Assembly (NCBI GenBank): GCA_951217055.1
Contig: OX578276.1
Coordinates: 61,751,307-61,815,306 of the forward strand
Source of the DNA: Gerris lacustris
Lineage: Eukaryota > Arthropoda > Insecta > Hemiptera > Gerridae
Direction: 5' to 3'
Length of the DNA stretch: 64,000 bases
Of the stretch, positions 24,639 to 35,999 are shown piece after piece. Every line of letters starts with the position of its first letter. Within the stretch, counting starts at the first letter, position 1. A program made the position numbers and the translations under genes. The notes below the pieces were generated by a model, which ran no database searches, was not told where the DNA came from, and saw only the letters and a program-made list of their open reading frames with translations.

Positions 24639-24672
24639 CATTGGACGTGGTCAGTACTTGGATGGGTGACCG
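24632..24672 (+). pseudogene. 5S rRNA-like fragment
   Basis: The line AAGCAGCATTGGACGTGG then TCAGTACTTGGATGGGTGAC corresponds to the internal control region of animal 5S rRNA (AAGCAGCGTCGGGC..., GTACTTGGATGGG-GACCG). Only about 41 bases are present and the rest of the 120-nt gene is absent, so it is a remnant, either a pseudogene or a piece of a 5S-derived SINE. Confidence 0.7.
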
Positions 24673-25282
24673 TTCTGAACTAACTGATTTATTATCATTC
24701 TTCAAAAATAACCTTATTTTCAATAGCTATATTTTATTTAATTTTTTGAAGTTTGGCGGCAATTTGACAGATGTAAACAAACTTTGTCGTCATCAAAAGT
24801 ATCGCATTAGTAAAAATAATTAGATTCGCTTATAACTTTTAAATTAATTAATGAAACTTTATCGTTTTTATTTATATTTGTTCCTTAATTTTTTCCGGTT
24901 CCAAAGATATGCTATATGTCAAAAACCTATTTATACTTTTGGTATTATTAATCGTCAAAGTTTAAAAATTTAAAAATTGATAACTTCAAAATGGCAGCCA
25001 GTATCAAAATGAAATTTGGTGGGCTTGTTTGTCATACAGAGAGGTACATTCGTGCCAAATTTCAACTTGATCAGGACCATAATCGATTTATTACAATTTT
25101 TTTTAATTTTTTGCTGACTCAGAAAACTGGGTTCAAGATGGCAGGAAAAGTTGATTTTCCGGGTGGCACAACAACAAGTTAGGACTGATTTTTCTGCCAA
25201 GTTTTAACCCTCTAGGTTAAATTCCTTGGGCGCTACGATGATAACACACATACACACATACATACGTCATGCTGAAAACCAC

Positions 25283-25917
25283 TATGAAATAATAAATAAT
25301 AAAATGAAATAATAGCATGAGGCTTGATTTATCACCTTATTCTTGATTATTCACCCCCCCCCCCCACTCACATTTCTATAAAACTCCTTTTTTGTTTACA
25401 ATTTTATTGCTGGTGAGAATTATCTTATAGACTTTGTAACCTTCGCACTCTATAATACTCCTTTTAACTTGTTTCTGGTTTCGTTGTCAGAGATTATTTT
25501 TATAAATTGCTAAGTTGCACTTTAAAAATAATAATCGTAAACAATGTTTATTGTTATTGTTAAGATAATTAACAGCGTATTTGGTTGACTTCCTAAGACC
25601 TAAGACACATATTATTGAAATTGAAAGTGTTTAATGTGTTATGTTGAATTCCAACCATTTTGTTCTGGTAAAATTGACTGTCTTATTATGTCACATAAAT
25701 TTTATGTCTTTGTTACCTATTTAACGATTTCATAACATATGCTTAATAGAATAAACTAATGAATATTCAATTGTCCTCATTGAATTTTTTTTCCTGCATT
25801 TTCTAGCACAATGTAAGATAATCTTAACTTCAATACTCGACTAGTCTCTCGGCTTGGTCTCCCCTTTCCCCCTCTCATTTTCGGAGTGAAAATCCAAAAT
25901 AATGATGCTTCCTTTTA
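25283..25917. other. Intergenic DNA, nothing recognised
   Basis: AT-rich, with a run of C near 25356-25368. No coding region or repeat match found. Confidence 0.35.
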
Positions 25918-26372
25918 GGTTTCTGTACGAAGTAAAAACAGAAACCTTATTCAACGGCTCTGTCTGTCTATCAGTATGTGTCCGCGTTGGTGTCTGTCCG
26001 TTGGCTTATTTCAATTCATAAACTACTATAGATAGGAACATGAAATTCGGCACACAGGTGCATCTCGGCATTTGAGAAAACTGTACACATTTTGGAGTTT
26101 TCATGCTTAGTATTTTTAAGATGGCGGGCTACTAAAAAAAGTTTTTAACACCATGACATGATATACACCAATTTAAAGGTCTTGAAGTGTGGAAAAAGAA
26201 TATGCAACTATTAAAATTTTACACTTAATATTTTCAAGATGGCGGGTGACTAAAAAAAGTTTTTAGTCGCCAATACATGTTATACATCAATTTTAAGGGT
26301 TGAAGTGTAGGAAAAGAATATGCAACTATTAACATTTTGCACTTATAATTTTTACTTAATCGTACAGAAACC
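25918..26372 (+). mobile_element. MITE-like family E, full copy
   Basis: Perfect 13-bp inverted ends GGTTTCTGTACGA (25918-25930) and TCGTACAGAAACC (26360-26372). The interior has a duplicated module with AAGATGGCGG, AAAAAAAGTTTTTA and GAAAAAGAATATGCAACTAT. A second, 5'-truncated copy (41114-41498) is nested in the fold-back at 40433-41722. No obvious target duplication. Confidence 0.75.
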
Positions 26373-27702
26373 GGCGATTATGGCCTCACGTACTTACGTG
26401 AAGCTTACTTGCTTACTTGTTTTTTCTTGTCAATACCTCCTACTGAATAACCGTAATTAGGAAAGGGGGAATAAGGGTTTTACTTTTATTTTATAGCACT
26501 TTTATAATTTTATTATATATGCTTTAAGTATAATTTTTGTCATAAAATGTATCTATTGCCTAAAATCATACCAATTACCAATTGAAAATAATTATCATTT
26601 ATTTTTCAAGAAATCTTCGATTTTTCTTGTGGAGTTTACTTACTTATGAGTTATGATTTAAAATAATTGTTTAACACTTTCTATTGTAAGAAAACTAGCT
26701 TCATTATAACTTAATAAATATGACAAAATGCACAGAACGCTGGAGAACGATACACGAATGTTACAAAATAATTGGAAATATCTCGATTGACTATTGTATG
26801 AAATAGAAGAAAAGGATATCTAATAGAATGAAGTACAATCGTATGAAGTGGCTGTAGAGTAGGTATTGTTTATAGGAATGCCAGCAAATCTTGTTAGTAC
26901 TATAGATTATAGACAATTAGACACTAACTCGATTCTTTATTCAATGTAGTCAGAACTCTGCCCAGTTCTGATAATAGAAACTTATTGTCAAGTACTGTCT
27001 ATATAATTGGAAATTAGATCTGGTTCTACCAAGCTTTTTCAGTGCCATTAATTATTTAGGAGAAATTAAACGCTCTTTGTGGCCGTTTATAAAGGAAACC
27101 CGAGGAATTGTTGGTCTTAGGATAAATAATTAATTGTGATTTTTAATCTTAATATATTATTTATTTATTTACTGAAAATTAAAAAAAATATATATTAAAA
27201 TTAATTGGACCACGGTGATTAGAAATTTAATCATCGAATTGGGATTCTCTGGGGAGAGGGAAGACATGTTTCACACTGATTATTATTAACCTCATCGAAT
27301 AAATGTGTATTTTAATCTTTTATAATTTTGATTGTGTTGTTTTAAATTGTTGCAGGTAAGAATACAATACTGAACTTTGGTTGTCTACTAGTTTTATACC
27401 ACTGTATTGCGTATGGTGAGTCTTTTAGATTAATCCTTGGGTCATTGTCAAGCTTTTCATAAATTCCTGTATTACCCAAAAATTTTATTATAATTCTCTA
27501 TTTACTATAGTTTATTCATAAAAGGGTTTCTTCAAATGTGTGATACCAACTCTTGGTGACTATGTGTAACATTCTTGATATCCTTATTTAATCTGTATAC
27601 CAGCTGTTTCTTTAGGAAAGTAAGTTCTTTCTTGTGTTTCCAATAAACTTCTTTTGCCATCCTGTTTGGGTACGCTCGACCTTCCCAAAATATTTTTGTA
27701 GA
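26373..27702. other. Intergenic DNA, nothing recognised
   Basis: No gene, RNA or repeat match supported. AT-rich throughout. Confidence 0.35.
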
Positions 27703-27878
27703 AGTGTTGTATTACCCTCTATAGATATTTTTTTTCTCCTTCCATGGTCTAATGGGTAGTATAAATAAAAACCTTTAAGCTCTAATTAATTGAATTTTTG
27801 GCTATAAAAGGTTTTTATTAGACCATGGAAGGAGATCCACTTTGAAATAAAAATATCTATAGAGGGTAATACAACACT
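27703..27878. mobile_element. 176-bp palindromic MITE
   Basis: Long inverted ends, AGTGTTGTATTACCCTCTAT at the left and its complement ending at 27878. An inner inverted pair, CTCCTTCCATGGTCTAAT and ATTAGACCATGGAAGGAG, follows. Only the middle (about 27765-27805) is unpaired. Family A copy 3 begins 14 bp to the right. Confidence 0.85.
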
Positions 27879-27891
27879 ACCACATTATTTT

Positions 27892-28268
27892 TAGGGTTCG
27901 TAGGCAAAACCAAGGACCCTTATATTTCCCTGTTGTGTGATTGTCTGTCCGTCCGTCCGTCTGTCGCCTGCTCTCACGGCTACACCTTTTGTCCGATCAC
28001 TTTGAAATTTGGCATGTATGTGTATTATAGTACCTACGCACACATTTTAAAAATGTAGTGACTTAATTTATTTTTTTTAAAATAAGGGCAAAAAACTTAA
28101 GGGTTAAAATATATATATATATATATTTTTTTTTTTTTTGGAGACCGTGGGGTATCATATGAAAGGGTACGTCGAGCTTTGATAGGGCGAGTTTGAAGTT
28201 GGTGTGAAATGAGTCCCCTCCCCTCGACCAAAAGTAAAGATACCACTTTTTGGAAATTTCGATTTTGC
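27892..28268 (+). repeat. Dispersed repeat family A, copy 3 (internally deleted)
   Basis: Starts TAGGGTTCGTAGGC and continues through the GTCCGTCCGTCC tract, GAAATTTGGCATGTATG and AAAGATACCACTTTTTGG. It lacks the segment with the palindromic tail seen in copy 2. Confidence 0.75.
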
Positions 28269-28385
28269 TTCCTTTTTGTTTTGTTTTATTTTCCTGTCGT
28301 TGTCATTTTATATGTCTGTTAAACATGACGTGTATTACACAAAATGGACAATAATGGCTTGTATAAGCATAAATTCAATAAAGTA

Positions 28386-28432
28386 CGTGATAGGATGCAA
28401 GGAAGCTATGTGCCACACCAATTGGCAGTCTA
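28386..28432 (-). repeat. Family F fragment
   Basis: GGATGCAAGGAAGCTATGTG followed by CCACACCAATTGGCAG, the reverse complement of the family F start. It matches the same end at 55880-55915. Confidence 0.65.
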
Positions 28433-28939
28433 TTTTCCATCCTATTTTGGAGTATAAAAAACTGGCAAACTATATACGTAATTTAAAAGTGGTTATCGAG
28501 TAGATGACAAATGTGTTGTTAATTTATATTTAAATTTAAGACTTAATATGGCCGAGATTTGGCTCGATCAAAGTTACTCACGATTGTCCAAAGTCGTTTA
28601 AGAGTTTACGTTTAATACGCTACCAAGTATCCTAGACTTAAAAAAAACAACCTTAATTAAGAATATGATAATTATATATTGAATTACCTCGCCTTATCAA
28701 ACCTTGGAGGGACCTTGTCTCGTTAAGAAACTTCCTTAGCAGATAATAAAAAATTAGCTTTCAAAACATAAGAACAATATATTAAGATTGAAATTGCCAG
28801 AAAGTATTGCAATTAAAATTTAATTGTTATAAACACCAATGATGATTTGTAATAGTGGCTCAATGTATTCACAGATATTAAACTCCTGTGCATTGAAAGA
28901 GCATATTGGCTAGAATTATTATTTATTAGGTTGTATTAT

Positions 28940-29470
28940 TATTAGGTCGCTTCAGTTGCGTAAGGGGTAGTCAGAAATGGTTGGGGATAGCAGGTTTCGG
29001 ATTAGAGGATTTTTGGGGGAAGGAAACTGACTTGTGGAAGGATTTGTAGCGGGAAATTGCTAGGTCTGGGACATAGGGGTTCAGTTCGTTGTGCAAGGTT
29101 TAGTTGGAGACGAATTAGGGTGTATTTAGTATGGTTTTTAGTCTTTTATTAGGAAGATTAGATGCGGTAGGAGTTGGAACGCTAACGTGCTGTACCTACC
29201 GCATTTGTTCTTATGTGTTTGCATTTCAGTGCTGTCCCATAATTCGATCCCATATGCAGGTTTGAGTATTCTGACGTATATGAGTACTTTGTAATATGAG
29301 TTGTGTTTAGATTTATTGTTGAGGGGTCTCAGTAAAAGTGTATGCCGTGTGTATGCGTTTGCGTAGTGTTGATGAGTGGAGTTTACATGGGAGTATTTAC
29401 GGTCAAGGTAAGGTAGCTGACAGAATTAGTGTAGTCTAAGGATTTGGTTGAGGGAAAGAGGTCACACTTT
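28940..29470 (-). pseudogene. Jockey-like LINE reverse transcriptase C-terminal fragment
   Basis: Minus-strand translation from about 29425 reads LPYLDRKYSHVNSTHQHYAN, then HTLLLRPLNNKSKHNSYYKV and LIYVRILKPAYGIELWDST. This is the post-catalytic region of jockey-clade reverse transcriptases (YLGL-LDRxLxWxxH, then KxxLYxxxLxPxxxYGxxLWG). The frame stops at about 29155. Further weak similarity to the typical ORF2 end (LKRP near 28960) suggests the fragment reaches the 3' end of ORF2. Catalytic motifs are missing. Confidence 0.65.
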
Positions 29471-29688
29471 CCATGACTTAAGGAAAGATCGCATAGATTT
29501 TATAGTAGGCAAAATAGATATGAGCGTTTAACTTCTAAGAATGTGAGCTACAGTGTACCGCCAAAACCAGTAATATAAATAGATGTAAACAACTGATAAT
29601 ATTTGTTTATAGGAAAATTTAAGAAATAGTTGTACCGCATAGATTTTTAATTTATATTTTAAAAAAGTACAAAATTTAAATCAGACTA

Positions 29689-32600
29689 TTAGTGATGCAG
29701 GGAAACGTATTGATGAGAGGTACCATGGTGTTTGTCGTGATGAAGATCAAATTTATGCTCAGGAGAAGAAGGTTGGTAATGATGGGGATAGTGAACTTCC
29801 TGGTAATCATGTTTATCATCCCAAGAATTAGAATCGTGCTGAGGTTCCTGATGAGCCTTTGCCCAAGCGTAAGTATCGTCTTGGGATTCGTGATGAGAAC
29901 TTGCTGGATGGTGAGCATGCCCGATTTTGTCTACATGTGCTATAAACCCTAGATGTTTATCAGCTGTGTAATGAACAATTCGTTCAGTACCGTCAGCTTC
30001 CTTTAGCTTGTAGTATCCTTTGACTCCTCCATGCCCGTCACCGGATTCTTTTGCCTCTTTAATGTCTCCAGTATGAGGATCATGCACTCCATATTCGAAC
30101 TTGTATGGTGTTGGAACCTGCAAACATAAATTTTTATATTGTTTTAAATGAATAACATGCACACATAATACTTTTTAGAAACAATAAAATGTTAACACGA
30201 ATTATTAAAAATGAAAACAATAAAATGGCCGAGGTATTGACTACAAATTAGAGTAGTGTTGGAAACTTTCCTATTGAGATTTTAAAATTAATATTTGTAT
30301 AATTTCTGCCCGAAAGAAATAAAACCATATAAAAAAATAAAATAAATACAATAGCATGAAAAGAGTGGCACATAGCTTCTATTCTCATTAGGGGTCATAC
30401 TTATTTTTAAGCAATATTCAATTTGCGTGTACTGTTGAAATCAACAATGGTACTTTCTGAGTGCTACTTTCGAAAAATCACCCCAATTTCTTTAAAATCA
30501 GATGAGCACTTTTAAACGCAAATCTTAATGAAAACAGAGCTTGGGCTTAATGCGAAAGAGAAGATTCGTGCACATATGTTTTAAATTAGTGCGGGACTAA
30601 AATGGACTAATTATGTCCTTACTATAAAATTTCATTAAAATCGGACCAGTAGTTAAGTTAACCGATCGACAGACACGAGACCAAAGGCGTTCCTTTTCCT
30701 TGATGTCTAAAACCGTAGCAAGAGAAATGTTTAAGCTAAACAAGATATCCTAAGCATTACTTAATGAAATTAAATTAAGTAATGCTGACATTTTTTGATA
30801 GTTTTACAATTAAGGAATAGTGTTATTATTATGTATAACACTTAACTTTTAAAACTGTAATTAAATGCTGCTCAATTGCAATAGTAGTACGCGATGGCTT
30901 TAAGTGGCCGTAATTGTTTCTTCGTAATGAGTGGTTACCTCCCCCATAAATTACCTACCCGCAACATTTTGTGTATATAGCTTCAGTGTACATAATATAA
31001 TTCTGCGGTAGTTTTTGTTTTTTACTTACTCTGCGTGAATAGATATCAGGTTTAGTTTATGAGGGATAAGATTAACCATGGAGTTTTTTGATATTTGAAG
31101 CAGAAATATAGCAGTTTTAATGATTGTGGATTTTAGCAGCGTGTTAAGTTTACTAGATTCCTTTAATACAAGTATAATAGTACATTACGCGTCGAGTGCG
31201 GAAAGTAGCATTTTGCATGCGAGTGTGGAGTTTGCACCCGAGTGACAGCGAGGGTTGTAAAACCACACGAGCAATGCAAAATGCCGTTTTCGCACGAGTT
31301 GCGTACCGTACTTTATCTACGATTGTTAGATTTAAATTATAAATACAGAAAAAAATAAACTTGCTGTATGTAAGTTCGTATCTCTCTCTTGATAAAGATG
31401 GGATTAATTCTTGAGTTGTATTTTTTGCCGAATTAATTATTTCTGGAGGAGTATTATTCTCCACATTTTCGTCAAAGTCACTTGATTCACTTATTGTTTT
31501 TCACTAAAAACTCGATATAAACAGTTATTTTAATAAAAGAACTGCAAATTAGTTTTGTTAAATGTAAACAAACTTGCTAATCGTGCGTAAAGCTGAAGAA
31601 TTCCTCTTCTTTACCGCACACTGTGTGGTAAAGAAGAGGAATTGTTCAGTTCTATGAGACGTGCATGCGCAATGAATGCAAGTTCGTAAATAATCACTTT
31701 CTACGCATCTAAACAAAGATATAATGTTTATATTTCTTATCAATCGTAGATAAATATTATTATATTAAATCTTACTATTATAAGAATGAGTTAAAATTAG
31801 TTAAAAGAAAAGCAGTATTCACATAACTTTGGCTAATAGGAACTAAGTTTTCCATTATACTTGAGAAATGGTTTCATTTTACACAGCTGAAAAAATTATC
31901 AATTCTTTGTTAAATTCGTTCTTTTTTTACTTTAGTCTTATTCTAAATAAAGACTTCAGAGTACAATAAATTGTACACTGAAGAATTGATGAGAACAATT
32001 ATTGATATTGAGACTTACATGATTCTCGTGATGTTCATATTCATGTGCTGAGCAAACAGCTGCCACTCCAACCAAGAGAATGCACTGAAACAGAAAATAT
32101 CGCAAAATTTAGAGATTTTAAAATGTAGCCTATGTTTCAAAATATGCTGATACAATTTAACTTCATATATATAAGAAATAATAAATGAATAATCGAATTA
32201 TTAAAATTTGAATCCTTTTATTAGATTGTTATTTACTGTACTCTTCTTTCATTCTCATATACGCAGTGTTTTTAAAGAAAAAAATTTTGATTCCAATAGA
32301 TTAAAGGTCCACTGAGTCCAATTTCAGAATGTAAGTAACGAATTAGAGAAATTAGCTTTAGCCCTAAATTTTGGGTCGCTGCAGCCCAATAACTCTTTTT
32401 TAAAAATATATGTATTTCTCAAAAATAATTATTTAATTTAATTTAACATATTGAAATTTACCATATTTATTGTTTTCCGAGACGTTGATAAAAGTTTGAT
32501 TTAGCTGAATATCGAAATATATAAACCCCCATTTGTTCTAAATTTTATTAATATATGTTTAAATATAAATTTATTATATTAGATTTACTGGGATTTACAT

Positions 32601-32830
32601 TCAGTATCACTGCGTATGGGAAAGTTCTTTTTGAGTTTGTTGGACTGTTTGTTTTTTTTATTATTATTATTACTAATAATTAATAATTCTTACTGATAAT
32701 TCAATTTTCCTTTTGTAAAAATTGTTATTACAAGTTAAAATAAATGTTTATATTGATTGGAAAGTATGTAAAAGTCAAAAATTTAAACAAATGTTTATTA
32801 ACTGTTTACCAGTTTGATAGTAGTGTTCAT
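29689..32830 (-). CDS. CPR3: RR-2 cuticular protein, three exons, 171 aa
   Basis: Secreted chitin-binding cuticle protein of the CPR3-6 subgroup. Minus-strand exons are 32830-32810 (MNTTIKL), 32084-32019 (22 codons) and 30117-29689 (142 codons plus stop). Donors are GTAAAC and GTAAGT, acceptors TTCAG and TGCAG; introns are phase 0 (725 and 1901 bp). The signal peptide is predicted to end after residue 20 (AVCSA/HEY). The RR-2 domain follows intron 2 directly (VPTPYKFEYGVHDPHTGD) and matches G-x7-D-G-x6-Y-x-A-D-x3-G-F-x-A. The linker carries Trp, Gln, His and Asp (DTYAWAKAHQEPQHD). The protein ends with the subgroup tail HKFDLHHDKHHG then HQYVSLHH. No frame damage is seen. Confidence 0.94.
30363..30740. 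repeat. Family F copy in CPR3 intron 2
   Basis: Contains AGTGGCACATAGCTTCT, AAAATCAGATGAG, a version of the ACGAGACCAAAGG line and CTAAAACCGTAGC near its end. It is degenerate compared with 38138-38728. Confidence 0.55.
31192..31305. repeat. Short inverted repeat with GCATTTTGCAT arms
   Basis: Left GAGTGCGGAAAGTAGCATTT and right AAATGCCGTTTTCGCACGAG pair with few mismatches in CPR3 intron 2. Probably the core of an old MITE. Confidence 0.55.
31593..31649. repeat. Near-perfect hairpin, 27- to 29-bp arms
   Basis: Left arm from 31593 contains AATTCCTCTTCTTTACC; the right arm, ending at 31649, contains GGTAAAGAAGAGGAATT. The loop is only a few bases. It lies in CPR3 intron 2 and would form a strong hairpin in RNA of either strand. 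Confidence 0.85.
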
Positions 32831-32876
32831 TGTGGTGTCTAGTCGTGTTTTGATAGTAGGTCCTTAAAATCTGAGA

Positions 32877-32884
32877 TATTTATA
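32877..32884 (-). promoter_or_regulatory. TATA box of CPR3
   Basis: TATAAATA on the minus strand, 47 to 54 bp upstream of the ATG. It is followed by CTATCAAAACACG, which resembles the leader of CPR4 (CTATCACAACACT). The start context CACAATGAAC is also shared with CPR4 and nearly shared with CPR5. Confidence 0.75.
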
Positions 32885-33280
32885 GTAATGTAAAAACTAT
32901 TAGAATGGAATAACCCTCACACTATAATTCAGTAGACCATAGCCTTAGACCTGTCTCTAAAAGCGTCTACTATTGGGTAATGTTTAAGAATGTTTTTGTT
33001 CTTTTCTGGGTAATTTAAACAAGTTCAATCATAAGCGGTTGGCTATTAGTTGATTTCGTAAGCCTTAAAATATTAGTGTAGTTTTATTAAGAATTATTTC
33101 TGAACAGTTCTTGGTTCGAAACTTAGCTCGTATTTTTTATTTTTTTTTTTTTAAATAATTACTTTCAATTCCGACTAAGGAAACCTAAGAATCTAAAATA
33201 TACTACTGCCTAAATGTTACATATATTTTTATTTAAGAGGAAGTGATGTAGACTGATGAAAATGTGTACCACCGACGGCA

Positions 33281-33355
33281 ATTGAACACGATTCCTGGGT
33301 TTATCCCCTACTGCTCATACCAATGATACAGCAGTAAACTGTGTTAGGCATATTC
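33281..33355 (-). pseudogene. Possible degenerate tRNA-like segment
   Basis: On the minus strand a B-box-like GTGTTCAATTGCC follows a possible A box, TATCATTGGTATGAG. Acceptor pairing is poor, so this is at best a decayed tRNA-derived sequence. Confidence 0.2.
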
Positions 33356-33600
33356 AGTATTATGCGTGTGTTCTTTATTTAGGAGAGGTCTATTTACACC
33401 AACATTGGTAATATGCTCGAAAATTTTATTGATTCTCCGACTGAATAACTTCGAGAATATCTAAATAATATCTTGATAAGAAACGAAACAATTTTCTGCT
33501 TTTGTGAACATGGTCAGCAAATGACATCATATTGTAAAGATCATAAACGTAAGCTTTTAAAGAACTCATTAAATAGACTAAAGAAAAGTAATAAATAAAT

Positions 33601-33780
33601 TGACTTTTTAATTTAAATCAAATTATAATTATTATTAACTACGGGAAACAGACAGTGAAAAATACACTCCAGCGCCGGGATTTGAACCACGGGCCTCTAT
33701 ATTTCCAGTATAGTACTTTCCGTAGTATGAAAACTACCAAAAACTTAAAAATTGAATTTTAAATTGACTTAGTTATACAT
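33601..33780 (-). repeat. tRNA-derived SINE-like repeat, partial copy
   Basis: tRNA-like 3' portion at about 33664-33712 (minus): GGCCCGTGGTTCAAATCCCG then GCGCTGGAG. The flanks ACTTTCCGTAGTATGAA and AATTTAAATCAAATTATAAT match the copies at 54.6-54.95 kb. Confidence 0.6.
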
Positions 33781-33889
33781 ATCATAGTAAACTCCTTTAA
33801 ACCCATGAAGATGTAATTACATTTTCTTTCCTAGATTCTTATTGTTGTCTCATGACCTAATTATAATATATATTAAATGATAGAGAAAT

Positions 33890-35480
33890 TGGGTTAAGGG
33901 ACAATTTTAAAGAACATAAAAAAACTTTTAGAATCACTCATTGATTTTCAAAGTATCAGCTCCTAAGCATCTTTTAAGTCCTGTTACATTTAAAATGTTG
34001 ATTAATTTAAATTCGACCGCGAAATTACAAAGCTTTCAACTCTTAATTAAGGGATGTTAGAAATGTGGCGAATTTATGAAAAACTCCTGCTTTTTATAAG
34101 CTTTTGAATGGCATAATTAAAATTAATATTATAAACAGACTATTTTTTGAATGATGGTGGATTGAATGTTACTAGGCGAGAAATTATTGGGACAGGACCT
34201 GAACCAATTCTTATGCAAATGCATATAGTGAGAAGTCCCCGAATGAGACCACAACACTTAGAGTTCTTATAGGAAATTTGACGCCGAACAAAAAGTACCT
34301 ATAAAAAATGGATAGCCGTACTGGCTTCGTTTACGAGATATTCGCAAAAAATATTTAAAAACACCATCTTTGGAATTAGTTTGTTCGACTACACTACTCT
34401 AACGCAAAACAAAAGAAATCCTTAAAATCCTCAAATACTAGGCTTCTTACCATAAAACACCTTGAAGAAAATCTTGTAGAGAATCGAATCAGAGTAGTTC
34501 TAGTTCTCTACATTAAAATCCTTTAAGAGCGTTGATGGACATCATCTTAATAAATAAACTAATAAAGTAACAGGGACGTAGAACTTTGAAATGTCGCTAA
34601 AAATCAGGAGAGTGTTGTACAGAGCTAGGAAGGGTATCATTCAACGAACAGTTATATTATTTACAATGTTTGCTTCAAGAATTTTAAGGATAAAGTCCAA
34701 ACATGGTGTTTTGCTTCCGAACTTACCGAAGGTAACGGAAGCTATGTGATCGTTCCGAAGAACGAAAAAAGTTTAGGTGTCCGATTAAAAATAATCCAAG
34801 ACAGAAATCCATTTCAGACAGCAGCGAATATTTTTGGTTCCGTATCTGTGTATCGGTCTGTCGCTCAATTTTTGCGAACCAACATACCTTCAAAACTATT
34901 CTTATTCATTAATTAAATTTAAACTATTCTTATTCATTTATTAAATTTAAACTATTCTTATTCATTAATTAAATTTAAACTATTCTTATTAATCATTTAA
35001 CTTTATTTATTAAGATGATCTTCATCAACGCTCTAATTCCTAAAGGATTTTAATGTAGAGAACTAGAATTACTGATTTGATTCTCTACAAGATTTGCTTC
35101 AATGTGTTTTATGGTAAGAAGAGTTGTATTTTGAGGATTTTTAAGGATAAACGTGCAAAGATGGTGTGTTTGTAATGTTTTTTGCGAATACCTCACAATC
35201 GAAGCCTTTCCGGATCCATTGCTATTGGTACTTTTTTTCAGCGTCAAATTCCCTATAAGAACCCTAAGTGTTGTAGTTTCATTCGGGGACACTATTTTTG
35301 AATTTGCACAAGAATTGGTTGAGATCCTGTCCGAATAATTTTTCGCTGACAACATTCAATCCACCATCTTTATAAACTAGTCCGTTGATCTTAAACTTTA
35401 ATGATAACATTCAAAAACTTAAGAAAAGCAGAAGTTTTTCCTGAATATGCCCTATTTCAAACATCCCCCAATTATTTAAT
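33890..35480. mobile_element. Fold-back family G, copy 1
   Basis: Inverted arms lie at about 34030-34560 and 35006-35475. Shared words include AACACTTAGRGTTCTTATAG and TCTTGTAGAGAATC with their complements. The spacer carries a reverse family F fragment (34711-34880) and a 28-bp tandem repeat. The arms are homologous to those of the larger fold-back at 56.08-60.2 kb. Confidence 0.7.
34897..35000. repeat. 28-bp tandem repeat, about 3.5 copies
   Basis: The unit CTATTCTTATTCATTAATTA plus AATTTAAA repeats almost perfectly in the spacer of the family G fold-back. Confidence 0.85.
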
Positions 35481-35990
35481 TCCCCCCCCCCTCATTATAA
35501 ATCTGTCAAAATTATTTTGATTTTTTACAAGAGTTAAAGTATCAATTTAGCAAAATTTAAGGAACGCAGACAGTTGAAATTAATCTGGGGCCATCTGCAG
35601 GCTCCTTTCGACAAACCATCCAAATTTCAAAAAAATCAGATAAGTGCTTTAATGATATAGGTGTAAATAAATGTATGTAGAAGAATAACAAATGGACGCA
35701 GAAAGTTTAAACTTATACAGCACCAACAATAGGCTAATTATGACGAACTACCCAAATTCCATTTAAATTGGACGAGTGTTTTTTAAATATTTTGGTTCGC
35801 AATAATTGAGTGGCAGACCAATAGACCGACAGACAAACAGACCGACTGACAGACACGAAGCCAAAATGTTTCCTGATGTCTGAAACGGATTTCTGTCTTG
35901 GAATTATTGAAATTGGAGACCTAAACATTTTTCGTTTTTCGGAACGATCACATTGCTTCATTGCCTTTGGTAAGCTCGGAAGCAAAATGT
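35450..35990. repeat. Family F copy
   Basis: Carries CATCCAAATTTCAAAAAAAT, GGTGTAAATAAATGTATG, GCGCAGAAAGTTTAAACTTA-like text and a GACAGACAAACAGAC tract. It abuts the right arm of the family G fold-back. Confidence 0.6.
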
Positions 35991-35999
35991 TTAATAATC

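Larger units (their letters stand above)
24142..25282. mobile_element. Large fold-back with 5S-like sequence in its loop
   Basis: Arms of about 400 bp, 24142-24545 and 24868-25282, are reverse complements with moderate divergence. Shared words include GTGGTTTTCAGCATGACG, GCTGACTCAG and CCACTAAATTTCATTTTGAT. The loop holds a perfect 17-bp-arm hairpin and a 5S rRNA-like segment. No transposase or target duplication found. Confidence 0.75.

Noticed and set aside
33281..33355. Functional tRNA gene
   Set aside because: B box is imperfect and acceptor stem does not close.
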